A DNA stretch of 64,000 bases from Ignavibacteriaceae bacterium (GCA_013388545.1 JACAFB010000047.1:118704-182703); one strand, 5' to 3'. Shown: positions 41,873 through 52,494, counted from the first letter of the stretch. The notes: generated from the letters alone by a model not told the origin. Program-made: numbers and translations.

Positions 41873-43084
41873 TTAACTGGTTTTTGGGTCTTGAACCTTT
41901 ACAAGAATAATCAATCCTAAAATAAAAAATAAGCCTACCGATAAAATTGCCAACCGTTGACTTTCAGTTATAAAACTGATGTAGCCAAATAAAGTTGGTC
42001 CTAATATGGCACTGCTTTTCCCGAAAAAAGAATAAAAGCCGAAGAACTCGGTTTTTTTATCTTTGGGTGTAAGTTTTGACATTAGGCTTCTGCTTGTTGA
42101 CTGACAAGAACCCATCGCTGACCCGGCAAGAAGTCCGACAACATAAAATCCGGTTTTGTCTGTGATAAAGAAAGCCAGCCCAACCGTGAGTATCCATATC
42201 AGCAAAGTAATAATGATTGTTTTCTTCTGCCCGATTGAATCAGCTACGATTCCCAGAACTACTGAACCTAAGATAGCAGTTGTTTGTACAGTGAGAAAGA
42301 AAATCAGCAGCTCATTTTTAGAAAAACCCAATGTAGTGCTGGCGTAATTTCCGGAGAAAAAAATAATTGTATTTACTCCTTCAATGTAAAAGAAATAGGC
42401 CAGCAGAAATAATGCAAGATTTTTATAGTTCTTCAGGTGAGAGATAGTCGACCATACCCTGCTAAAACCAATTACAAAATAAGACTTATTTCTCTCAACC
42501 GATTTCCTGTTGTCTTTAATGTAAATAAAGAGTGGAATAGAAAATATCAAAAAGAAAAGTGCAGAAACAGGAAATGTTTCTTTAATCATTTCAGCCTGGA
42601 TAAACGGAAAAACCAAAGCTAATGTAGCCAGCGATCCCAAATAACCCATTGCAAAACCATAACCGCTTACACGTCCATAATTTTTGGGTGTAGTGATTTC
42701 CGGCAGGAAAGAATCATAAAAAACCAGCCCTGCTTCAAATCCAATATTCGCAATAATGAAAATTATTAATCCTGAAAGAATATCCCCTCTGCCCACAAAG
42801 TAAAGCGATGCTGTTGCAATGATGCAGATCAAAGTAAAAAACAACAGAAATCTTTTTTTACCAGCCGAATAATCAGCTATAGCTCCAAGAACAGGAGAAA
42901 TAATTGCAGTGGCAATCATAGCAGCGCTTGTTCCAAAACTCCAATACAAATCACCGATTGATTGGTTGTCTGCTACAGTTTCTTTGAAATAAACTGCGTA
43001 TAAAAATGTCACTACAATAATAGAGAACGAAGTATTAGCAAAATCAAACAAAGTCCAGATGAAGATTTGAGTTTTCGATTTCAT
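41873..43084 (-). CDS. MFS transporter, UMF1-like
   Basis: A 403-residue protein with about 12 membrane helices. The N-terminus TLFDFANTSFSIIVVTFLYAVYF and GYGFAMGYLGSLATL are marks of the UMF1/Atg22-like group of the major facilitator superfamily. Substrate is unknown; some relatives are vacuolar amino-acid effluxers in fungi. Its first base overlaps the nusB stop (TGATG), and it is convergent with the CDF gene across two bases. Confidence 0.85.
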   Translation of the reverse strand: MKSKTQIFIWTLFDFANTSFSIIVVTFLYAVYFKETVADNQSIGDLYWSFGTSAAMIATAIISPVLGAIADYSAGKKRFLLFFTLICIIATASLYFVGRGDILSGLIIFIIANIGFEAGLVFYDSFLPEITTPKNYGRVSGYGFAMGYLGSLATLALVFPFIQAEMIKETFPVSALFFLIFSIPLFIYIKDNRKSVERNKSYFVIGFSRVWSTISHLKNYKNLALFLLAYFFYIEGVNTIIFFSGNYASTTLGFSKNELLIFFLTVQTTAILGSVVLGIVADSIGQKKTIIITLLIWILTVGLAFFITDKTGFYVVGLLAGSAMGSCQSTSRSLMSKLTPKDKKTEFFGFYSFFGKSSAILGPTLFGYISFITESQRLAILSVGLFFILGLIILVKVQDPKTS

Positions 43085-43572
43085 CAGATCTGTTTCTTTT
43101 TATCAAACTTGGTAGTTGAGTCTTCAACCAGTCCTCTTCCTGATTTGTGAAGTTTGCCTGTTTCTTTTAATTCATTAAGAATGGCATCAAGAATTCCGTT
43201 AATAAATTTTCCGCTTGCTGAAGTGCTATAAATTTTTGCTATCTCTATTGCTTCGTTGATTGAAACTTTTGGAGGAATGTCTTCAAAATAAAGAAGTTCA
43301 CAGATTGCCATCCGCAGGAGGATTTTATCAATTAGAGCAATCCTGTTCATTTCCCAATTGGCAACCCTTTTACTTATCATTTCATCAAATATTTTTTTGT
43401 TGAGAGTAACTTTTTGAATAAGCTCCTGAGAAAATTTTTTATCCGCTTCATTGCTCAGATCAATAAGAACATTCTGAACAAGATCATTTAACGAATTACC
43501 TTCCATTTCACATGCGTAAAGGATCTGAAGAACTCTCTCACGCGCCAATCGTCGTTTAAATACCTGTGACAT
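43084..43572 (-). CDS. nusB: Transcription antitermination factor NusB
   Basis: A 162-residue all-helical RNA-binding protein that acts with NusE/S10 in rRNA antitermination. It has RRLARERVLQILYACEMEG, the core IDKILLRMAICELLYFEDIPPKVSINEAIEIAKIYS, and FINGILDAILNEL. The ATG at 43572 (MSQVFKRRL) is taken; a TTG two codons earlier is in frame. MFS gene starts on its stop codon. Confidence 0.92.
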   Translation of the reverse strand: MSQVFKRRLARERVLQILYACEMEGNSLNDLVQNVLIDLSNEADKKFSQELIQKVTLNKKIFDEMISKRVANWEMNRIALIDKILLRMAICELLYFEDIPPKVSINEAIEIAKIYSTSASGKFINGILDAILNELKETGKLHKSGRGLVEDSTTKFDKKKQI

Positions 43573-43612
43573 TTTCAAAGTGACCTAAGATGTTTAATAA
43601 AATTTCATTGAT

Positions 43613-44638
43613 CTAAAGAGCAAAGAACCAAAAAATTACAAGTGCAATACTTTCCCTTAAACGGTAATATAATTCATCCTCCGAGCTTAGAATTAGTTCC
43701 GATGGAACAGCGATGGTTGAGAAATTATAAAATCTGCAAATCTCAAATACCCGGTTCAAATGATATGACTCAGAAATAACAATTACGTTATCGAATTGCT
43801 TTTTATCAATTAAATTCATCTTGATATAGTGAACCTGTTCAGTTGTTGATGTGGTATTATCCTCGAGTTTAACATCTGCCGTATCAACGTCATAATTAAG
43901 CAAATAGTTAAAAGCAACCTGCGCTTCTGAAAGTTCGCCGGGTGCATTACTTCCGGTCAAAAGTATTGTTCTTGCAAATCCATTCTTGTAAAGTTCAGCC
44001 GCTTTATCGACTCTGACTGCAAGGCTTGGACTGGGTTTATTATCTGACCAAACGGCAGCTCCCAGGACAACTACAATATTATTACTAATATTATCTAATT
44101 TCTTTTCCCATCTTTTTTCATAACTCCCGGATTCATAAATAAAAGCACCAACCAAAATTAAAATCATCAATGTAAATGAACTTAGTGCAGACCTTAAAGG
44201 GATTCTGTTTCTTTTGAATATCCCATACCAGATAAAAAAAAGAAAATATATCAATGTGAAGTAATATAAAGTGAATGAGGCACCATTGACCAGCCTATAA
44301 AATGGCTGCCCTATAAAATAAAACTGTTTATCAGATTCAAAAGGATTAAGATTTTTTACAACAAAGCAAAGAATCAGCAACGCCGTTAAAATATACGAAT
44401 AGTAAATGAGCAATTGTGGCTGTGGAGTACTTGATCTCCGAATCAGATAAAATGTTAATCCAAGAATTATAAGCAGGAAAGTAATCAGGTTAATCACATT
44501 TCCGGTTGCTTCGGGATTAAAATAACTCAAAGGTAAAGATTGATTTGAATACTTAATGTAAATAAAGATAACTGACTGCAGAAATATCAGAAGTATAACA
44601 AAGAAAACTGATTTACTTTTGTTTTTATTGGAGTTCAT
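43613..44638 (-). CDS. YdcF/SanA family membrane protein (DUF218)
   Basis: About 341 residues. The N-terminal half has about five membrane helices; the C-terminal half is a DUF218 domain with VVVLGAAVWSDNKPSPSLAVRVDKAAELY, LTGSNAPGELSEA, the CX-type LEDNTTSTTEQVHY region and VISESYHLNRVFEIC. Relatives such as SanA/ElyC act on envelope or lipid-carrier balance. The ATG at 44638 is used rather than a TTG at 44650. Confidence 0.82.
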   Translation of the reverse strand: MNSNKNKSKSVFFVILLIFLQSVIFIYIKYSNQSLPLSYFNPEATGNVINLITFLLIILGLTFYLIRRSSTPQPQLLIYYSYILTALLILCFVVKNLNPFESDKQFYFIGQPFYRLVNGASFTLYYFTLIYFLFFIWYGIFKRNRIPLRSALSSFTLMILILVGAFIYESGSYEKRWEKKLDNISNNIVVVLGAAVWSDNKPSPSLAVRVDKAAELYKNGFARTILLTGSNAPGELSEAQVAFNYLLNYDVDTADVKLEDNTTSTTEQVHYIKMNLIDKKQFDNVIVISESYHLNRVFEICRFYNFSTIAVPSELILSSEDELYYRLRESIALVIFWFFAL

Positions 44639-44781
44639 CAGAAATATCAAATAAACAAATAAAATATAACCAAAAACCCGACTATTTATTACAATCCAAT
44701 TAATTAATAATTTTTATCCTTTTCTAAAAGGTTTTAATAATATTCATAATGGAAGATCAAAATTCACTTAAAAAAAGTGAC

Positions 44782-45444
44782 TTAAGGAAGCTTAAATGTC
44801 AGTTGAATAGACATCTGAACTTTGACAGGAACTCCCTCTTTTTTGCCAGGCTTGAATTTGGTTTTTCTCACAGCATCAAGTGCAGCTTCATCACAACCCG
44901 AACCAATTCCTTTCACTAATCTTACATTTCTGACAAATCCATCTTCATCAATAAATGCAAGAACATAAACTTTGCCTTCAACTCCGTTTTGTTTAGCAAG
45001 CGGTGGATAAATTAATTTACTTTGAATTGCCTGAATACCGCCATAGGGTTCGGGCATAACCTCAACTGCTACAAAATATACAGGTTTCTCAACTATGACT
45101 TTTTTTTCTTCTTTTATCATTGGAGGAGGAGCGCCCTGATTTTCTGCTCCGGCATCAAGCTCGTTATTGATAAGTTCGACTTCTTGTTTAGTGTCTGGTT
45201 TCTCTTTTTTAACAGGAATTACAGGTTTAGGAGGCGGAGGTTTATTTTCGTGCCTGGTTGATTGTATATCTTCTACTGTGAACAATTCCTGAGGAGTTTC
45301 TCTTTTGAGAGTTGAATCATCGTTAATTACAGGGAAAAATTTAAAGGCAATCAGAATTACACTCATCGAAATGATGAGAGATAATTTTGATACAGTTTTA
45401 TACTGACTTCTCAAATCAGCATCGGGTGTTTTAACGATCGGCAT
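44782..45444 (-). CDS. TonB-family energy transducer
   Basis: A 220-residue protein. There is one membrane helix near residues 20-36, a Pro/Lys-rich periplasmic linker (NKPPPPKPVIPVKKEKPD) and a C-terminal TonB domain. The end reads YPPLAKQNGVEGKVYVLAFIDEDGFV, then VRKTKFKPGKKEGVPVKVQM. It would pass proton-motive energy to outer-membrane receptors. No ExbBD is next to it. It stands alone with 143 bp to the next gene downstream. Confidence 0.9.
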   Translation of the reverse strand: MPIVKTPDADLRSQYKTVSKLSLIISMSVILIAFKFFPVINDDSTLKRETPQELFTVEDIQSTRHENKPPPPKPVIPVKKEKPDTKQEVELINNELDAGAENQGAPPPMIKEEKKVIVEKPVYFVAVEVMPEPYGGIQAIQSKLIYPPLAKQNGVEGKVYVLAFIDEDGFVRNVRLVKGIGSGCDEAALDAVRKTKFKPGKKEGVPVKVQMSIQLTFKLP

Positions 45445-45467
45445 TGCTAAAATTCAAGTATAAATAA

Positions 45468-45920
45468 TTACTCTTCAAATAAAATATTTTTATTTTCAAT
45501 CTGCTTCTTAAGGATTTTGAAATTGAAAAACCACATAATCAAACTGCCTAATAAAGAACCACCGGAATCTGCTATCCAATCCATAAATTCACAAGATCTT
45601 CCTGGAATAAACATTTGATGCAATTCATCAACAGCTCCATAAACTATACACACAATAAATGAAATCAGCAGAGAATTCTTCTTTAAATATTCTGATTTTT
45701 GTTGAATTGAAAAACTCAAATTTAATAGTATATTTAAAACAAGGTATGCACCAAGGTGATTTAATTTATCTCCCAATCCAAGAGAAGGAACACTTTGCGA
45801 TGGAAGTGAAGTTGCAGCCAACAGAATCAGCCAATAAACAATCAAAATAATGTGTACCACCGGAAATTTCTGTGATGAAATTTTTTTATATAACAGATTT
45901 ACGAAGGAATTTAATTGCAT
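45468..45920 (-). CDS. VanZ-like family protein
   Basis: About 150 residues with four membrane helices. Family marks are LGLGDKLNHLGAYLVL and VYGAVDELHQMFIPGRSCEFMDWIADS. Function is mostly unknown; some relatives give teicoplanin resistance. The ATG at 45920 is used; it overlaps the nnrDE end by 35 bp. A TTG at 45935 is a less likely start. Confidence 0.85.
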   Translation of the reverse strand: MQLNSFVNLLYKKISSQKFPVVHIILIVYWLILLAATSLPSQSVPSLGLGDKLNHLGAYLVLNILLNLSFSIQQKSEYLKKNSLLISFIVCIVYGAVDELHQMFIPGRSCEFMDWIADSGGSLLGSLIMWFFNFKILKKQIENKNILFEE

Positions 45921-47454
45921 TCGGAATATTCTCAATTATATCACCAGCCAGAATTCCATACTCGGTCATTTTTTTTAATAACAAATCTGCAGAAAGACTG
46001 TGAAGATAAACTGCTGAGATCACTGCATCTTCAATAATCTTTTTCTGAGATATCAAACCTGAAAGAATTCCTGTAAGCACATCACCGCTTCCAAACTTAG
46101 CTAAGCCCGGATTTCCTGTAGAATTAATCAAAGCTTCGCCTGATGGTGTAAAAACTATTGTTGGTGCGCCTTTTAAAACAAGATAACTTTTTTGTGAAGT
46201 TGAAAAATCTTTTCCGAAACGAAGAATGTCTTTTTTAAGCTCACCGACTGTAATTCCAAACAAATCTGAAAATTCACCATGGTGCGGAGTAAGCACAACA
46301 TTCCTCAACAGATTTTCTCTTTTGTAGAAATTTTCTTTTAAAGAATATAATCCATCAGCATCAATTACGATTTTCTTCGCAGCAGAATATTCAAGAATAA
46401 TTTCTCTGACTGCATCAAGAGTTTCAGGGTTTCTGCCAAGTCCCGGCCCGATTGAAATTACTTCTGCCCAATCCAGTTTTTTCTTTAGTTCAGACAAATT
46501 TGACGTTGAGAGGAAACCTTTCCCTTTGTCTTCATAGCCTTGAACAACAAGTTCCATCAAATTTTTGTGAACATATTTTTTTATTGAATTTGGAAAAGCA
46601 AGAATTACCGAACCAGTCCCTATTTTCAAAGCTGCACGTGCTGTCAGTAATGCAGCACCCGGAAATTGTTCAGAACCAGCAACAACAAGCAGTTTGCCTG
46701 AAGAATATTTATGAGCGTCTTTTTTCTTTTTCGGAAGTGCTTCAAATGCATCTTCCGGTTCGATCAGATAATCCTGAACCGGTATATCATCGAAAAGATT
46801 TTCATTAACTCCGATTCCGGCTAAACATATTTCCCCGGCGTTTGCATAACCATCTCCAAAAAACAATCCCTTCTTCAAACCTGCAAGTGAAATTGTGAGA
46901 TCGGAGTGAAAGCACAGACTTGAATAACCTTTGTTAACATCAAGTCCTGTAGGAATATCAACTGCAACTTTAAAGGCTGAATGGTTATTAATATTTTCAA
47001 TAATATTTTTATAAGGTTCGCGCAAATCCCCTTCCGATCCGCTTCCAAGTAAAGCATCAATAATTACTGAGCAATCTGAAAGAAAGCGAATATCTTTTTT
47101 AGAGATATAATTCTTTAATATCAGCTCATCATCATTCTCAGCTAATTTTTGTAAGATCTGGAAATTCATTTTTGCATCGGGGGACATTTCTTCCGGCAAT
47201 CCGAGGTAAAGCACTTTGACTTTCAATCCATCATTTCTTAAATGACGCGCAAGTGCAAATCCATCTCCGCCGTTGTTTCCTTTACCGCATAAAATTCCAT
47301 AAGCTGATTTTCTGTACTTAAATGTTTTATCAATGATAATTTTTGAAAGGTTGATGGAAGCATTTTCCATAAGGATTGAGCCGGGGATATTCAACCTGTT
47401 GATTGCAAAGCTATCAATCTCTCTTATTTGCTGATTTGAATAAAGCGGTATCAT
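45886..47454 (-). CDS. nnrDE: Bifunctional NAD(P)H-hydrate epimerase / ADP-dependent dehydratase
   Basis: A 522-residue metabolite-repair enzyme that restores NADHX and NADPHX to NAD(P)H. The N-terminal epimerase domain has GKGNNGGDGFALARHL. The C-terminal kinase-fold dehydratase has VVAGSEQFPGAALLTARAALKIG, SIGPGLGRN, LTPHHGEFS and GSGDVLTGILSGLI. Both domains are fused as in many bacteria. It precedes VanZ on the minus strand and follows the nuo genes after 70 bp. Confidence 0.94.
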   Translation of the reverse strand: MIPLYSNQQIREIDSFAINRLNIPGSILMENASINLSKIIIDKTFKYRKSAYGILCGKGNNGGDGFALARHLRNDGLKVKVLYLGLPEEMSPDAKMNFQILQKLAENDDELILKNYISKKDIRFLSDCSVIIDALLGSGSEGDLREPYKNIIENINNHSAFKVAVDIPTGLDVNKGYSSLCFHSDLTISLAGLKKGLFFGDGYANAGEICLAGIGVNENLFDDIPVQDYLIEPEDAFEALPKKKKDAHKYSSGKLLVVAGSEQFPGAALLTARAALKIGTGSVILAFPNSIKKYVHKNLMELVVQGYEDKGKGFLSTSNLSELKKKLDWAEVISIGPGLGRNPETLDAVREIILEYSAAKKIVIDADGLYSLKENFYKRENLLRNVVLTPHHGEFSDLFGITVGELKKDILRFGKDFSTSQKSYLVLKGAPTIVFTPSGEALINSTGNPGLAKFGSGDVLTGILSGLISQKKIIEDAVISAVYLHSLSADLLLKKMTEYGILAGDIIENIPNAIKFLRKSVI

Positions 47455-47524
47455 AAAAAATCTCCTTTAACAAAGTACAATTTTGATCTTTATAATCAAA
47501 AGCACTTCAGGAGCACTTTTAATT

Positions 47525-48952
47525 TCAGAGGAAGGAGCTTATTAAATTTATTATTGAGCCGGGAAAGACTCCAAGAAGCACAACAAGAATTGCAGAGAGC
47601 ACCACACCAACCATTCCCATTGCACTTTTTGAGGGAATAACTTCTTCCCCCTGATCCTTAAAGTACATCAAAACAACTATTCTCAGATAAAAATAAACAC
47701 TAATAACACTTGATAAAATTCCTATCAATGCAAGCCAGGTTAAACCTGATTTTATAGCTGCAAAAAACACATAATATTTTCCGAAAAACCCGGCAAATGG
47801 AGGAATACCTGAAAGAGAAAACATAAAGATTGAAAGAAGAGCTGCCAGAGCTGGATTTCTTTTCGCTAACCCGGCATAAGAGGCAATTGAAAGATTAGTT
47901 TCATTTTCACCTTCAATCAGAGCAACAATTCCAAATGCACCAAGGTTCATAAAAGAATATGCGGCGAGATAAAAAATTATTCCTGCTGTTCCCTCAGAAT
48001 TTCCTGCAGCTAAACCAATTGCAAGATAGCCGGCATGCGAAATAGATGAATAAGCCAGCATACGTTTAATATCATCCTGGGAAATTGCAACAATGCTTCC
48101 ATAAATCATCGAAAGAGCTGAAACAAAAATTAAATATGGAGTAAACAAGCTGCCAACATTTCCGTTAAACAAAGCTGCAAGTGTTACAAGAATAGCGCTG
48201 AATGCAGCAGCCTTTCCGCCGGTAGAAAATAATCCGGCTACTACAGTCGGCGAGCCCTGATAAACATCAGGCACCCACATGTGAAATGGGAAAGCAGCAA
48301 TTTTAAAAGTAAAGCCGACCAGAAAAAGCAGCACTCCGGCAAGGAATAAAAGGTTACCTGTCAATTGTGGGAAACGGACTGTCAATATATCTATCGAGGT
48401 AGTTTGAGCAGTTCCATATATCAAACCTATTCCGTAAACAATGAAGCCTGTTGCAAAAGCACCAAGCAGAAAGTATTTCAAAGAGGCTTCATTTGCGTTA
48501 TATCGTTTCCTGTTCAATCCCGCTAAAACATAAAAACTTATAGACATTAACTCAAGACCAATAAAAATTATAAACAAATCTTTAGCTCCAGCCATAAGCA
48601 TCATTCCAAGAACAGATGACTGAAGAATTATATAATACTCCCCGTAATAAGTACCATACTTTCTTATATAATCTGCCGAGAGAAGAGTAACAATGAAAGC
48701 CCCGATATTAAAAATGAAACTAAAGACATTAACATTTCCTCCGGTTGCCAGCATACCATTGAATAGAATAGAAACGTTGTTTACAGAATACAAAGAAAAA
48801 AGACCCGCGGCACCGAAAACTAAAATTGAAAGAGCAAAAAGGATTTTTTCACTATCCTTCGAGTACATTTCAACTATAATTGAAACAAGAATCCCACCTG
48901 AAACTATCAGCAATGGAATTATATGATATAAATCTTGTAAACTGTTTAACAT
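47525..48952 (-). CDS. nuoN: NADH-quinone oxidoreductase subunit N
   Basis: A 475-residue antiporter-like subunit of complex I with about 14 membrane helices. Seen are GLELMSISFYVLAGL, the Lys-containing helix FKIAAFPFHMWVPDVYQGSP and SQDDIKRMLAYSSISHAGY. It is the end of the J-K-L-M-N set and pumps protons in the membrane arm. Confidence 0.95.
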   Translation of the reverse strand: MLNSLQDLYHIIPLLIVSGGILVSIIVEMYSKDSEKILFALSILVFGAAGLFSLYSVNNVSILFNGMLATGGNVNVFSFIFNIGAFIVTLLSADYIRKYGTYYGEYYIILQSSVLGMMLMAGAKDLFIIFIGLELMSISFYVLAGLNRKRYNANEASLKYFLLGAFATGFIVYGIGLIYGTAQTTSIDILTVRFPQLTGNLLFLAGVLLFLVGFTFKIAAFPFHMWVPDVYQGSPTVVAGLFSTGGKAAAFSAILVTLAALFNGNVGSLFTPYLIFVSALSMIYGSIVAISQDDIKRMLAYSSISHAGYLAIGLAAGNSEGTAGIIFYLAAYSFMNLGAFGIVALIEGENETNLSIASYAGLAKRNPALAALLSIFMFSLSGIPPFAGFFGKYYVFFAAIKSGLTWLALIGILSSVISVYFYLRIVVLMYFKDQGEEVIPSKSAMGMVGVVLSAILVVLLGVFPGSIINLISSFL

Positions 48953-48992
48953 TTAAAATCTGTTCTTTTGTTTTTAATCAAAATCATCCCGT

Positions 48993-50522
48993 TTATGGCA
49001 AGCTCAAATTTGATTTGCCGGGATTCATTACCTGCTCAATAACTTTTGATGTTGATTTATCAGATAATTTTAAGAACGTATTAGGATACAATCCTATCCA
49101 GACAATAAAAATAAAAATTGGTATTACAACAAGAATTTCTCTTGCCGTCATATCTTTTAATCCGGAAAGTTTGGGATTCTTTACTTCACCAAAAACCACC
49201 CGCTGGTACATCCATAAAAGATAAACGGCTGCAAATATAACTCCCGATGCTGCAACTATTGAAAACAACCACGAATTAAGAACTGAAGATTTAAATGCTC
49301 CGGTAAGAATCAGAAACTCACCAACAAAGCCGTTCAATCCTGGCAAGCCAATTGAAGATAAAGAAGTAAACATCAGCGCAAATGAATAAAAAGGAACAAG
49401 CCTGGCTATACCTCCATATTCAGAAATTTCGCGAGTGTGAGTTCTTTCGTAAATTACTCCGACCAAAATAAATAAAGCTCCTGTTGATAAGCCATGATTT
49501 ATCATTTGAATAATTGAACCCTGAATTGCAATCTGGTTCATAGAAAAAATTCCAAGAACAACAAAACCAAGATGAGCAACTGAAGAATAAGCAACGAGTT
49601 TCTTCATATCAGTCTGAACCATAGCTACAAGAGCGCCATAAATAATCCCGACAACAGCAAGCACTGAAATAAAAGGAGCGTATTCAATCGATGCTTGTGG
49701 AAACAAGGGCAGATTAAATCGAAGTAAACCATAAGTTCCCATTTTCAGAAGAACACCTGCCAGAATAACACTGCCTGCAGTTGGAGCCTGAACGTGAGCA
49801 TCGGGAAGCCAGGTATGAAGCGGGAATAACGGGACTTTAATAGCAAAACTAAGAGCAAAAGCAAAAAACATGAATCCCTGAATAGAAACAGGAATAGTTG
49901 GTCCAGCTTGATATAAATCCACAAGACTGGTAGTAAAATAACCAAGAAATCCTGAAGCATAAACTGCGAGCCAGATAATTGCAACCAACATCAAAAGGCT
50001 TCCGGCCATAGTGTAAATGAAAAACTTGATGGAAGCATAAATCCTCTGTTCACCTCCCCAGATTCCAATAATGAAATACATTGGGATTAACATTGCTTCC
50101 CAAAATACATAGAACAAAAACAGATCGAGAGAAAGAAAAACTCCTATCATTCCAAATTCGAGCATCAGCATAAAAAATGTAAATTCTTTTACTCTAGAAG
50201 TAATACCTGACCAGCTGCTCAAAAGTGTTAAAGGAGTTAAAAACGTTGTTAAGAGAACCAAAAGAATGGATAATCCGTCGACGCCAACAAAATAGAAGAC
50301 ATTCAGGTTTTCAATCCAGCGAAACTTGTGAATAAATTGGAAATCAGGATTGTTCGAATCAAAGAAATAATAAACGACCAAAGAGATCACAAAAACAATA
50401 ATAGAAACCGCCAAACCGAAATAACGAATAAGGCTTTCCTGACTATTCTTCAGAAACATAGTAAGCAGCGCTCCGATCAAAGGAGCAAATAATAAAATTG
50501 TCAGCAGTGTATTACTTTCCAT
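48993..50522 (-). CDS. nuoM: NADH-quinone oxidoreductase subunit M
   Basis: A 509-residue antiporter-like subunit. Family text includes FYVFWEAMLIPMYFIIGIWGG, the channel helix AIKVPLFPLHTWLPDAHVQA and VQTDMKKLVAYSSVAHLGF with the key Glu and Lys. It starts three bases after nuoL ends and is followed by nuoN after 40 bp. Confidence 0.96.
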   Translation of the reverse strand: MESNTLLTILLFAPLIGALLTMFLKNSQESLIRYFGLAVSIIVFVISLVVYYFFDSNNPDFQFIHKFRWIENLNVFYFVGVDGLSILLVLLTTFLTPLTLLSSWSGITSRVKEFTFFMLMLEFGMIGVFLSLDLFLFYVFWEAMLIPMYFIIGIWGGEQRIYASIKFFIYTMAGSLLMLVAIIWLAVYASGFLGYFTTSLVDLYQAGPTIPVSIQGFMFFAFALSFAIKVPLFPLHTWLPDAHVQAPTAGSVILAGVLLKMGTYGLLRFNLPLFPQASIEYAPFISVLAVVGIIYGALVAMVQTDMKKLVAYSSVAHLGFVVLGIFSMNQIAIQGSIIQMINHGLSTGALFILVGVIYERTHTREISEYGGIARLVPFYSFALMFTSLSSIGLPGLNGFVGEFLILTGAFKSSVLNSWLFSIVAASGVIFAAVYLLWMYQRVVFGEVKNPKLSGLKDMTAREILVVIPIFIFIVWIGLYPNTFLKLSDKSTSKVIEQVMNPGKSNLSLP

Positions 50523-50525
50523 AAA

Positions 50526-52463
50526 CTAACGGCTTAAAATAATCCAGAATAAAGCGAGTGTAATTCCAAGAACCATAATTATAGCATAAAACTGTGCGAG
50601 CCCGGTTTGCAATTTTCTGGAATAAACAGAAATAATTGCTACTACCTTTGCCAATCCATTAACTGTACCATCAATTATCTTGTTATCTGCAATCTTCCAA
50701 AGAAAAGAAGTTGATCCTTTAACAATGGGATTCACAATTGTATAATCATAAGCTTCATCAACAAAATATTTATTCAGAAGAAGATTGTAAGTGAGCCTGA
50801 ATTTCCTTGAAAGATTCTCTGCGATTGAAGGTCTGTTAAGATAAATGTGCCTTGCAAACCAGATTGCAGCAGCTGCACCAACAACGGAAATCGTCATCAA
50901 AGCAATTTCTTCGAAATGTGAATGAGTGCCAAAGATGATCATCTTTCTTTCGGCCTGCTTAAAGATTGGTGAAAGCCAGTTATGAAATCTATTCCCATGT
51001 TCCCCGGAAAAGATTTCAGGAATTCCTATTAATCCGCCAATTACAGAAAGAACTGCGAGAATAATTAATGGAATAGTCATAACCTTGGGAGATTCGTGGG
51101 GATGCTTATCAGAACCAAATCTTGATTTTCCTTCGAAGGTCAGGGTATAAAGTCTGAACATATAAAATGCTGTAAGCATTGCGGTGATCACCCCGATTAC
51201 CCACAGAAACCAAAGTCCATTAGCATAAGTGTACCACAGGATCTCATCTTTGCTGAAGAAACCCGAGAGTGGAGGGATTCCTGAGATAGCTAATGCCGCA
51301 ATAATAAAAGTTTTTGAGGTAACGGGCATAAATTTTTTCAAACCGCCGTAACGCTGTATATCCTGCTCTTCGTGCATTGCATGAATAACAGACCCGGCGC
51401 CAAGAAATAATAATGCTTTGAAGAAAGCGTGAGTCATAACATGAAAAATTCCTGCACCAAATGCCCCGGCTCCAAGTCCAAGAAACATATAACCAAGCTG
51501 ACTGATCGTTGAATAAGCGAGAACTTTTTTAATATCATTCTGTACCAAACCAATTGATGCAGCGACGATTGCAGTCAATATTCCAATTACGGCAACAACA
51601 ATTAAAACTGCAGGAGCAGAAGCAAATAAAACTGAGCAGCGGGCAACCATATAAACGCCTGCAGTAACCATTGTAGCAGCGTGAATCAGAGCTGAAACAG
51701 GCGTCGGACCAGCCATTGCATCGGGAAGCCAGACAAACAGAGGTATTTGAGCGGATTTTCCGGTTGCACCAATAAACAATGAAATTGCAATTAAACTGAA
51801 AACACCTTCCGAAACATTAAAGATACTTGCACGATTAAAAACATCATTAAAATTAAGACTTCCAAAAGTCATAAATATTAAAAACATACCAACAAGGAAA
51901 CCGAAGTCCCCAATTCGATTGACAATGAATGCCTTCTTGCCGGCATCGGCTGTGGTGCTTTTTTCAAATTTTCGATCATACCAGAATCCAATTAAAAGGT
52001 AAGAACAAAGACCAACTCCTTCCCAACCAAGAAATAACAGTACAAAATTATCGGCAAGAATGAGATTCATCATTGCGAAGATGAAAAGATTCAAGTACGA
52101 AAAGAAACGCCAGAAAGCCTTATCACCGTGCATATATCCAATTGAATAAACATGAATGATGAAACCAACACCCGTAACAAGCAAAGCCATTACCAGCGAC
52201 AGTTGATCAACCTGATAAGAAAAATTAATATTCAGGTTACCAACATTTATCCAAGGGAAAAGAGTTACAATTGTTTGTCTTTTATCGACCGGAAGATTTA
52301 GAGTTTCAAAGAATGAAATGACTGAGATAATAAAGGATAAACCGATAGAACCACTTCCGATTATTCCGATTAATTTTTCATTTTTTATTTTCGGGCCAAA
52401 TATTCCATTGACTAAAAACCCAAGCAAAGGAAGCAATATTGTTAAATAAATATGCTGGGTCAT
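50526..52463 (-). CDS. nuoL: NADH-quinone oxidoreductase subunit L
   Basis: A 645-residue subunit with about 16 membrane helices and the long C-terminal lateral helix. Marks are LFLGWEGVGLCSYLLIGFWY, GKSAQIPLFVWLPDAMAGPT and GLVQNDIKKVLAYSTISQLGY. It is the largest proton-pumping subunit of complex I. Confidence 0.97.
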   Translation of the reverse strand: MTQHIYLTILLPLLGFLVNGIFGPKIKNEKLIGIIGSGSIGLSFIISVISFFETLNLPVDKRQTIVTLFPWINVGNLNINFSYQVDQLSLVMALLVTGVGFIIHVYSIGYMHGDKAFWRFFSYLNLFIFAMMNLILADNFVLLFLGWEGVGLCSYLLIGFWYDRKFEKSTTADAGKKAFIVNRIGDFGFLVGMFLIFMTFGSLNFNDVFNRASIFNVSEGVFSLIAISLFIGATGKSAQIPLFVWLPDAMAGPTPVSALIHAATMVTAGVYMVARCSVLFASAPAVLIVVAVIGILTAIVAASIGLVQNDIKKVLAYSTISQLGYMFLGLGAGAFGAGIFHVMTHAFFKALLFLGAGSVIHAMHEEQDIQRYGGLKKFMPVTSKTFIIAALAISGIPPLSGFFSKDEILWYTYANGLWFLWVIGVITAMLTAFYMFRLYTLTFEGKSRFGSDKHPHESPKVMTIPLIILAVLSVIGGLIGIPEIFSGEHGNRFHNWLSPIFKQAERKMIIFGTHSHFEEIALMTISVVGAAAAIWFARHIYLNRPSIAENLSRKFRLTYNLLLNKYFVDEAYDYTIVNPIVKGSTSFLWKIADNKIIDGTVNGLAKVVAIISVYSRKLQTGLAQFYAIIMVLGITLALFWIILSR

Positions 52464-52494
52464 AATCCGGCTCTTAAAATATTATTGATGAATA

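Noticed and set aside
44718-44731. Hairpin CCTTTT/AAAAGG upstream of the DUF218 gene
   Set aside because: Its T-run is on the plus strand, while the neighbouring genes are on the minus strand; it is short and AT-rich.
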